A stretch of 12,493 bases of DNA, from contig JALZVZ010000238.1 of NCBI GenBank assembly GCA_023299945.1, positions 1 to 12,493 on the forward strand. Direction: 5' to 3'. A program made the translations under genes and the position numbers. This stretch comes from Altererythrobacter sp. GTDB taxonomy: Bacteria > Pseudomonadota > Alphaproteobacteria > Sphingomonadales > Sphingomonadaceae. Below the pieces are notes generated by a model. The model made no database searches. It saw nothing but the letters and a program-made list of their open reading frames with translations, and was not told where the DNA came from. Shown piece by piece: positions 7,100 through 12,493 of the stretch (position 1 is its first letter; every line of letters starts with the position of its first letter).

Positions 7100-9247
7100 A
7101 TGCTTCTCGATATTCCCATGTCAGACCTCTCTTTCAGCAGTGAACAGCGCAGCCCAGCGCCTGCATCGGTGAATGGTGTGCTTGGCGACGGTGCTTCGTT
7201 TTCCTTGGTCCTGAATGCGAGTTCTACAGCGGTTCCAAAAGCGGCCCAGCTATCGGCGCAAATTGGCGCGGGGGAGCCACTCCAGGACGCATCTGCCGAG
7301 GGCGTACCTGCGCCGCTTCAGCGCACATTGCTCGCTGTTTCCATGGTCAAGGCGCAGCTAAACTTTGCCGATATGGCGCCAATTAAGGCGGGGCAGTCTG
7401 TGCCAGAAACAAGCACCGCGCCGCTTAACCCATTGGTCGATTTTGATCCCTTGCGAGCCCAAAGCGGCACGGTCGTTGCTGAGCCACCAAAGCCTGTCTC
7501 AACACCAGTAGCCACGCCGACCTTAGAGTCGGTTGAGCAGGCTCTGATGGCTCCCATAGTTTCACGCATTCAAGCGGCGGCTCCCGGCATAGCATTGCCG
7601 CAAGAAGCGCAAGTTTTGCCGGATCACGGCAATGTTATGCCGGAAAAATTTGAAGCTGAAAAACCAGCGCTTGCGCCGAGCGTCTTATCGCATTTGCAAT
7701 TGGCCCCGCAAAAGCCAGACGGTCAGCCTGCCAAATTGTCGTTGCAAGAACGGCCATTATTGCAGTCGCCTGCGCCGCTCAATCTTGGAAATGACTCCAT
7801 CCAAACTATTGCTGATCCTGCAATCCAACCGGCTTCCAGCACCGTTGTGCACTACCATGTAGGCGGCAATCCTATGCTGGCGCAAACCGTTTTGCCTGAG
7901 TCAAATGAGCCTGAGCCAATTGAGGCTGAGCCAATTAAGGCTGAGCCAATTGAACCTGAGCCAACTGAGGCTGAGCCAAGCATTCCTCTTAGTCGCCCCA
8001 ATGTTGCAGCGCCGCCGCAGCTGGGGCAAAGCGTTCCAAACAATTCACCGCCTTCACTGCCAATTGCGCCAGTCTTGCGGGCCAATATGCCGGTAGAGCA
8101 ATCGGATATCCCCTCCCAGCGACGAATGCAAAGCCCACAAGCACCAGCTGCAGCGCCGCCGGTTTCAGTGCCTGCGGAGCTGGCGCGCTCTGTCCAAATG
8201 CCTGCTGATTTGCCGCTTGTTAGCCAAACACCGCAGGCAGTAGAAACATTGAAGCAGACCGAAACATTAAGGCAAAGTACGCTTGGTTTTGAAGCGGAGC
8301 GGGCCGATACGCCGATTAAACCGGCAATTAAGGCGCCGGCCATCCTGCCGCCTGCCATTCTTCCTTCCGGTCAATTGCCGCAAGAGCGCGAGCGGATTGT
8401 TCCCATCGGTGTGAACCGAGATTTGGACGATTTGCAGCCATCCGTTCTGAAGCCGCGACCAATTCCCCAAGACGCAGCACCAAGGATTGCGGCACAATCG
8501 CCAACGCTTAAGGCGCCGCAAACTGCCAAAACGGCACCTAAGATCGCGGTTGATCCCAATGCGCTTGCTCTTCCGGTTGAAAAGCCTGTCTCGGGCACTG
8601 CATTATCCGCGCCTATTCCTGCGCCATCTGCCACCACTATGCAGGCGCCTGTATCAATGCCCATGCCAATCGGAATGCCGCTTGTGGATGCGCCGATTAG
8701 CAATCTCTCCAATGGCACACCTGCCCCTTTGCCTGGCGCGCCGCAATTGCGCGATGCTCAGCCGCTCGAACGTCTGGTCGAGACAATCAGCCAAATGCGT
8801 GAAAGCGGACAAACGGGCCGCGGCGAGGTTTCGCTGCGTCATAATCAATTCGGGCTTGTATCGATGCAGGTCCAATCGAGCGAAGGCGAATTGCAGGCGC
8901 GGCTTGCCAGCCGTGATCCGGGCTTTGTTGCAGCCGCGCAATTGGCGCTGGCCGAAAGAGCGGCAGCGGAAAGGGCTGTCATGGGCGCTAGTGATACTGC
9001 GCAAACGGCATCACGCGGCAATGAAAGCCAACAAAATCAGAATCAGCAAAATGGCCATAATCAGGGCCGCGATATGGGCTCAATGGGGCAAAGTGACGGG
9101 CGCCAAGGGGGCACGGCATCGGGCGATCAGAAGCCCGGCGATACGTCTACTAAGGGTGAACACGATGCTGCGCTTTCATCACCCGATGACCATACAGCCC
9201 CCAAAGATGTTTCCATCACGCAAGCAACCAATGGCCTTTTCGCCTGA
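7100..9247 (+). CDS. fliK: Flagellar hook-length control protein FliK (long form)
   Basis: FliK is exported, measures hook length and switches export specificity from hook to filament. The first 550 or so residues of this 715-residue protein are low-complexity, rich in Pro, Ala and Gln, as expected of the ruler part. They include an EPIEA-type pentapeptide repeat at 272-296. The conserved C-terminal domain covers about 555-640: LERLVETISQM, GEVSLRHNQFGLVSMQV (575-591), then LQARLASRDPGFVAAAQLAL. A Gln/Asn/Gly-rich hydrophilic tail (about 645-715) ends the protein. It is clearly longer than the roughly 400 residues of enteric FliK. The ATG has AGGA 9 nt upstream; the alternative ATG at 7118 has no ribosome site. 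The context between fliJ and fliL agrees. Confidence 0.93.
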   Translation: MLLDIPMSDLSFSSEQRSPAPASVNGVLGDGASFSLVLNASSTAVPKAAQLSAQIGAGEPLQDASAEGVPAPLQRTLLAVSMVKAQLNFADMAPIKAGQSVPETSTAPLNPLVDFDPLRAQSGTVVAEPPKPVSTPVATPTLESVEQALMAPIVSRIQAAAPGIALPQEAQVLPDHGNVMPEKFEAEKPALAPSVLSHLQLAPQKPDGQPAKLSLQERPLLQSPAPLNLGNDSIQTIADPAIQPASSTVVHYHVGGNPMLAQTVLPESNEPEPIEAEPIKAEPIEPEPTEAEPSIPLSRPNVAAPPQLGQSVPNNSPPSLPIAPVLRANMPVEQSDIPSQRRMQSPQAPAAAPPVSVPAELARSVQMPADLPLVSQTPQAVETLKQTETLRQSTLGFEAERADTPIKPAIKAPAILPPAILPSGQLPQERERIVPIGVNRDLDDLQPSVLKPRPIPQDAAPRIAAQSPTLKAPQTAKTAPKIAVDPNALALPVEKPVSGTALSAPIPAPSATTMQAPVSMPMPIGMPLVDAPISNLSNGTPAPLPGAPQLRDAQPLERLVETISQMRESGQTGRGEVSLRHNQFGLVSMQVQSSEGELQARLASRDPGFVAAAQLALAERAAAERAVMGASDTAQTASRGNESQQNQNQQNGHNQGRDMGSMGQSDGRQGGTASGDQKPGDTSTKGEHDAALSSPDDHTAPKDVSITQATNGLFA
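7911..7979 (+). repeat. 15-bp tandem repeat inside fliK encoding EPIEA-type pentapeptides
   Basis: There are four full units and one partial unit of a 15-bp sequence close to CTGAGCCAATTGAGG, starting at 7911, 7926, 7941, 7956 and 7971. They differ by only one to three bases each. The translation is EPIEA, EPIKA, EPIEP, EPTEA and the start of a fifth. Because the unit is five codons, gain or loss of copies keeps the frame and changes the length of the ruler region of FliK. Confidence 0.9.
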
Positions 9248-9289
9248 GGTTGTTTGAAGACCGGTTAATTCCAAGGGAAATGAAACGCG

Positions 9290-9886
9290 ATGGCCAAGGG
9301 TAAAGACAAGGGCAAAGGCAAGGATGAGGACGAGAAGCCTAAGGGCGGAATGATCAAAATGCTCATCTTTGCGGTTGTACTGCTGACGCTTGGCGCCGGC
9401 GGGGCATATGGTGCGTTTGCAGCTGGCCTGTTTGGCGGCGGGGACGCGGTAGAAGAAGACAATAACCCAAAATTCGTTCTTAAAGGCGAGGAGGATCCTT
9501 TCGCGCCTGCAGGCGATGACAAAAAGGATGGTGGCGGCGAAGTCGTTCACGGCGATGGCGGCAGCAAATACCGCATCGCTTATTACAGCTTCTCTGAACC
9601 ATTCACCTCGAACCTGGCTGATTCTGCGGCGCTTGTCCAAGTCGATATTGCCGCCTCAACCCAGCGTGATGGGCGCGTGCTGCAATGGATTAAGCAGCAT
9701 GAACTGGCTGTGCGTTCAGCGATCCTGACAGAGCTTGCCGGGACACCAGAGGCCGACATTTATACTAAGGCTGGCAAGGATCGGCTGCAAAATCGGCTCA
9801 CCGGTGCAATCAACGCAGTGCTAACCGAAAACGAAGGTTTTGGCGGCGTCGATGCGGTGCATTTCAAAGCGTTCCTGATCCAATGA
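9290..9886 (+). CDS. fliL: Flagellar basal body-associated protein FliL
   Basis: FliL is a single-pass inner membrane protein around the stator that supports motor torque. The layout of this 198-residue protein is typical: a short Lys/Asp-rich cytoplasmic N-terminus (1-20), one transmembrane helix (about 22-46), an acidic Gly-rich linker (about 50-92) and a periplasmic stomatin-like domain (about 93-198). The latter includes YRIAYYSFSEPFTSNLAD and ends in VHFKAFLIQ. The linker is longer than in enteric FliL. The ATG has an AAGGGA ribosome site about 11 nt upstream; an out-of-frame ATG at 9280 is ignored. The 42-nt gap after fliK shows no terminator. The stop overlaps fliM as ATGA. Confidence 0.93.
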   Translation: MAKGKDKGKGKDEDEKPKGGMIKMLIFAVVLLTLGAGGAYGAFAAGLFGGGDAVEEDNNPKFVLKGEEDPFAPAGDDKKDGGGEVVHGDGGSKYRIAYYSFSEPFTSNLADSAALVQVDIAASTQRDGRVLQWIKQHELAVRSAILTELAGTPEADIYTKAGKDRLQNRLTGAINAVLTENEGFGGVDAVHFKAFLIQ

Positions 9887-10797
9887 GGCCGCAGCATGAT
9901 TTCATCCCAGAGCGCGGCATAGCGAACCACTGCGCTGAATTATTCGCTATAGAACCATCGTCAGATGAACGCGCGAAAGAGCAAGCCGAAGAACAAACGG
10001 TGGAGCTGGAGGCATTCTCTGTGCGGGCGCAGCGCGCAATGCAGGCGCAGCTTGCCGCACAATTGGGCGGCGATAAATTGCGTGTTTCGGCCGAGGAAGT
10101 TGGCCGCCGAAAGGCTGGCTCGCTGTATAAGGCCATTGGAACAGTGGCTGCCAATCTCTTGCTGGAATGCGGGACGGGTAAGCTCCCCTTGCTGCTATCG
10201 TTTGATTATGGTGCGGCTTTGGCATTAACCGAACAGGCCTTTGGCGGCGATGTTCGCGGGATCGAAACTGGCCTTACCGAATTGCCACAATCGGCTTGGC
10301 TGGTGCTGGAAAGTATAGCCGCGCAAATCGCGCAGAGCTTTGCCGAGGCCTGCGAAATGGATGGCGGCTGCGAGCTGCTGCGTCACCATGAGAATGTGGC
10401 AAAAGTAGATGCTTTTCCAAAGAGGGCCGCCTGTTTTGTGTGGCCGGTAAGTTTTCATCTCCCTGGAACTGTTGAGATCCCGTTTAGATTGGTGACCAGC
10501 GAACCAGACTTTCTCGGCATTGTGAATGCGGGCGCCCAGGATGATGCGCCCACGGTCGCCGCAATTGATCCAGCTTTGCAATCCGCTGTCTTTGGTGGTT
10601 TGCCTTTGCCCATGCGCGCTGTTCTGGCCGATTTGGCCATGCCTGTTTCGCAGCTAGCAAGCTTAAAACCCGGCGATTGCATCCCCTTTTCCCCACGCCG
10701 CGAAGTGCCCTTGATGATGGGCACAAAAGTGATTGCACGGGGCCGAATTGGCTCACTCGATGAAGAAGTGGCGCTGAATGTGACGCAGCTGATATGA
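9883..10797 (+). CDS. fliM: Flagellar motor switch protein FliM (divergent)
   Basis: FliM forms the middle wall of the C-ring, contacts FliG and FliN, and usually receives CheY-P at its N-terminus. This 304-residue protein has a CheC-like middle domain (about 65-245; FGGDVRG at 120-126 aligns with the FGGDGR segment of E. coli FliM) and a C-terminal SPOA domain (about 246-304) with LASLKPGDCIPF, RGRIGS and ALNVTQL. Residues 1-45 contain no DEIDALL-type CheY-binding motif, and the third glycine of GGXG is valine. The protein is about 30 residues shorter than E. coli FliM. The start overlaps the fliL stop as ATGA. The assignment rests on domain order and its place between fliL and fliN; a paralogous SPOA protein is the only alternative. 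Confidence 0.88.
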   Translation: MRPQHDFIPERGIANHCAELFAIEPSSDERAKEQAEEQTVELEAFSVRAQRAMQAQLAAQLGGDKLRVSAEEVGRRKAGSLYKAIGTVAANLLLECGTGKLPLLLSFDYGAALALTEQAFGGDVRGIETGLTELPQSAWLVLESIAAQIAQSFAEACEMDGGCELLRHHENVAKVDAFPKRAACFVWPVSFHLPGTVEIPFRLVTSEPDFLGIVNAGAQDDAPTVAAIDPALQSAVFGGLPLPMRAVLADLAMPVSQLASLKPGDCIPFSPRREVPLMMGTKVIARGRIGSLDEEVALNVTQLI

Positions 10798-10809
10798 TGG
10801 AGCCTTTTT

Positions 10810-11202
10810 ATGACAATTGATCTTGGGGTCTTGGGCCGCCTTGGCGATGTCCGGGTCGATCTATCGGTTGAACTTGGTAAGACTGAATTGCCCCTAAAAG
10901 ATGTTTTGGCTTTGCAGCAGGGCAGTGTCGTTGGCCTGAACCGTCTGACCGATGAACTGCTCGATGTGACGGCCAATGGTAAGCCGATTGCGCGCGCCGA
11001 AGTGGTCGCGCAAGATGGCCGCTTTGCTTTACGTGTGGTGGAATTGGTTGGCGATGAAAGCGAGCCTGCCGCTCCCGCGTGGCCACCCGCCAATGCGCCA
11101 AGCGCCAATGATCTGGCTCCGCCAGCGTCGCCGTCACCTGAGGCACCGCCTCCAGCAGGGCCGCCACCAACAGTGCCAGGCGGCGGAGATGCTGCGCCAT
11201 GA
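10810..11202 (+). CDS. fliN: Flagellar motor switch protein FliN (with proline-rich tail)
   Basis: FliN makes the lower C-ring and is the docking site for the FliH-FliI complex. The SPOA domain fills residues 3-80: LGRLGDVRVDLSVELGKTELPLKDVLALQQGSVV, the central NGKPIARAEVVAQDG and the end RFALRVVELV. The protein therefore lacks the roughly 50-residue N-terminal extension of E. coli FliN, but carries a Pro/Ala-rich C-terminal tail (about 84-130, APPPAGPPPTVPGGG), which is unusual. GGAG (10799-10802) lies 7 nt before ATG 10810. ATGs at 10794 and 10797 are in other frames. The 12-nt gap after fliM and the ATGA overlap with fliO place it in the same transcript. Confidence 0.9.
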   Translation: MTIDLGVLGRLGDVRVDLSVELGKTELPLKDVLALQQGSVVGLNRLTDELLDVTANGKPIARAEVVAQDGRFALRVVELVGDESEPAAPAWPPANAPSANDLAPPASPSPEAPPPAGPPPTVPGGGDAAP

Positions 11203-11504
11203 TGGCGACCTATCTTCTAAAGCTCGCAATCATTTTGCCGCTGCTTGGATTGATGATCTGGGGCAGCTTGAAACTGGCCAAAATGATGCAAGGGCGGCTC
11301 GCGGCGCAAAATGGCGAAACACGCGGCATCAGACTGGTGGAAACCGCTTTTGTTGCGCCCGGCATTCGCCTTGCCGTTGTTGAATTTCGCGGGCGCGAGA
11401 TATTGCTGGGCTGCTCTCGCCAAGGGCTGACACGGCTGGCCGAACATGAAGCTCCGCAGTCCGCCATTGATCCAGAAGTTGGCCCAGAAGTTGGTATTCA
11501 ATGA
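11199..11504 (+). CDS. fliO: Flagellar export-gate assembly protein FliO
   Basis: This small 101-residue protein has one membrane helix (about 5-24) followed by a basic stretch and a compact cytoplasmic domain (about 40-82), with RLVETAFVAPGIRLAVVEFRGREILLG, typical of FliO. FliO acts as a scaffold for assembly of the FliP ring of the export gate. The family is poorly conserved, so the position between fliN and fliP counts. The acidic end contains a short duplication (PEVGPEVG), encoded by two near-identical 12-nt units starting at 11471 and 11483. The start overlaps fliN and the stop overlaps fliP, both as ATGA. An adjacent second ATG (11202) is an equally possible start. Confidence 0.88.
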   Translation: MMATYLLKLAIILPLLGLMIWGSLKLAKMMQGRLAAQNGETRGIRLVETAFVAPGIRLAVVEFRGREILLGCSRQGLTRLAEHEAPQSAIDPEVGPEVGIQ

Positions 11505-12310
11505 TGGGTATGCGTTTTTCATTCATGCTATTATTGGGCGCGCTTGTCGCAGCTTTGGTGATGGTGCCCGAGGCGGCATTTGCGCAGGCTGCGAGCGGTT
11601 CTCCTAATGAAGCGTTGGAAGGTGTAGGCTCTGCAATAGAGCGCGCGCTTGGCAATTCTGGCGGGGCGCAGGAACAATCCGCACCGCTATCCTTCTCGCT
11701 CCAATTGCTGTTGGTGATGAGCCTGCTCACCGTCCTTCCGGGATTGGTGCTGATGATGACTAGCTTTACCCGCATTTTGATTGTTCTGGCGATTTTGCGC
11801 CAAGCCTTGGGTCTCCAGCAAAGCCCGCCCAATCAAGTGCTGGCGGGCCTCGCTCTCTTCCTCTCGCTATTCATCATGGCTCCCACATTGAGCGCGGTAA
11901 ACGAGCTGGCGATTGCGCCCTATTCCGCAGGCACGATGACAGCGGATCAAGCCATATTGGCCGCCGGCGAACCTTTCCGCGAATTCATGCTGCGCCAAAC
12001 GCGCGAGGCGAATTTGGCCATGTTTGCCGATATTGCAGGCCAAGCCAGCTTTGCCTCGCCGCAAGACATCCCCTTTTCCATTCTAATGCCATCCTTTGTC
12101 ACCAGTGAATTGGAGACCGCATTTCAAATCGGCTTCATGCTGTTTCTGCCCTTTTTGGTGATCGATATTGTTACCGCCAGCGTGTTGATGAGCCTTGGCA
12201 TGATGATGCTTTCGCCCACGATCGTGTCGCTGCCGTTCAAACTATTATTGTTTGTCATTGTTGATGGCTGGGCCTTGTTGATGGGCTCGCTCGCCATGAG
12301 TTTCGCATGA
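11501..12310 (+). CDS. fliP: Flagellar type III export-gate protein FliP
   Basis: FliP (269 residues) forms the pentameric core of the export gate with FliQ and FliR. A cleavable signal peptide is visible (1-28: MMGMRF, hydrophobic core, AFA before QA), as known for FliP. A variable linker follows (30-62). The conserved body has membrane helices at about 64-87, 90-104, 113-131, 205-231 and 240-263. Diagnostic stretches include MTSFTRILIVLAILRQALGLQ (86-106), NQVLAGLALFLSLFIMAP (111-128), LMPSFVTSELETAFQIGF (195-212) and LSPTIVSLPFKLLLFVIVDGW (237-257). It is somewhat longer than E. coli FliP because of the linker. The ATG overlaps the fliO stop; ATGs at 11504 and 11510 are alternatives. Confidence 0.97.
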   Translation: MMGMRFSFMLLLGALVAALVMVPEAAFAQAASGSPNEALEGVGSAIERALGNSGGAQEQSAPLSFSLQLLLVMSLLTVLPGLVLMMTSFTRILIVLAILRQALGLQQSPPNQVLAGLALFLSLFIMAPTLSAVNELAIAPYSAGTMTADQAILAAGEPFREFMLRQTREANLAMFADIAGQASFASPQDIPFSILMPSFVTSELETAFQIGFMLFLPFLVIDIVTASVLMSLGMMMLSPTIVSLPFKLLLFVIVDGWALLMGSLAMSFA

Positions 12311-12326
12311 GCGGGAAGGGGCGGAT

Positions 12327-12493
12327 ATGAATGATGAAGCAACCCTCTTATCGCTTGCTGACCAAACGATTTGGGTCGCGGCGCTGATCGCAGGCCCCGT
12401 TTTGATAGCGGCATTGTGTGTCGGGCTGGTGGTTGGGATCATCCAAGCGGCAACTTCTGTGAACGAACAAACGCTGACCTTTGTGCCGAAGCT
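12327..12493 (+). CDS. fliQ: Flagellar type III export-gate protein FliQ (N-terminal part, cut by window end)
   Basis: Only the first 55 codons are inside the window; complete FliQ proteins are about 90 residues. The opening MNDEATLLSLADQTIWVAAL and the stretch LVVGIIQAATSVNEQTLTFVPK (about 34-55) are strongly characteristic, with the first of two membrane helices at about 14-40. FliQ joins FliP and FliR in the export gate. AAGGGG (12316-12321) is the ribosome site, 5 nt before the ATG and 6 nt after the fliP stop. fliR and flhB would be expected to follow outside the window, by analogy with other operons of this order. Confidence 0.95.
   Translation, partial: MNDEATLLSLADQTIWVAALIAGPVLIAALCVGLVVGIIQAATSVNEQTLTFVPK

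Noticed and set aside
8487..9257. Plus-strand open frame of 256 codons in another frame of fliK
   Set aside because: Arg- and Cys-rich translation without motifs; it overlaps the conserved FliK C-terminal domain, which is the credible product.
9248..9289. Possible terminator or promoter between fliK and fliL
   Set aside because: Only a short ACCGGT palindrome is present, with no stem followed by a T run and no -24/-12 pattern.
12191..12215. Sigma54-like sequence TTGGCATGATGATGC inside fliP
   Set aside because: GG to GC spacing is 9 bp, one short of the required 10, and it is within a conserved coding region.

Overview
The window is one strand-uniform flagellar basal-body, switch and export operon. 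It reads: sigma54-activator gene, fliE, fliF, fliG, fliH, fliI, fliJ, fliK, fliL, fliM, fliN, fliO, fliP, fliQ (cut by the window end). The genes are on the + strand with almost no spacing. The host looks like an alphaproteobacterium of moderate to high GC, most likely from the Sphingomonadales. That placement is inferred from divergent FliM, FliN and FliH sequences and from a FlbD-like activator heading the cluster; no marker gene here proves it.

Layout: 1-143 is a short upstream region with 22-bp-spaced heptamers and a possible 26-codon leader ORF that overlaps the activator start. 144-1490 encodes an AAA+ sigma54 activator with no recognisable receiver domain. 1487-7002 (fliE to fliJ) encodes the rod/MS-ring adaptor, MS ring, first switch protein, export-ATPase regulator, export ATPase and export chaperone-like stalk protein. 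The only sizeable gap (7003-7099) follows a consensus sigma54 -24/-12 element lying inside the last codons of fliJ. 7100-12493 (fliK to fliQ) encodes hook-length control, FliL, the two SPOA switch proteins and the export-gate proteins FliO, FliP and FliQ.

The genes together build the MS ring (FliF), the rotor/switch C-ring (FliG, FliM, FliN) and the flagellar type III export apparatus (FliH, FliI, FliJ, FliO, FliP, FliQ), with FliE linking rod to MS ring and FliK setting hook length. The head gene can in principle activate the sigma54 promoter in front of fliK, so the second half of the cluster may be boosted separately from the first half.

I see no mobile element, CRISPR array, RNA gene or clear terminator, and no unknown multi-gene system. 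The interesting points are regulatory details and unusual versions of known proteins: FliM without a recognisable CheY-binding motif, FliN with a proline-rich C-terminal tail, an oversized FliK with an in-frame 15-bp tandem repeat, and likely TTG starts for fliF and fliH.
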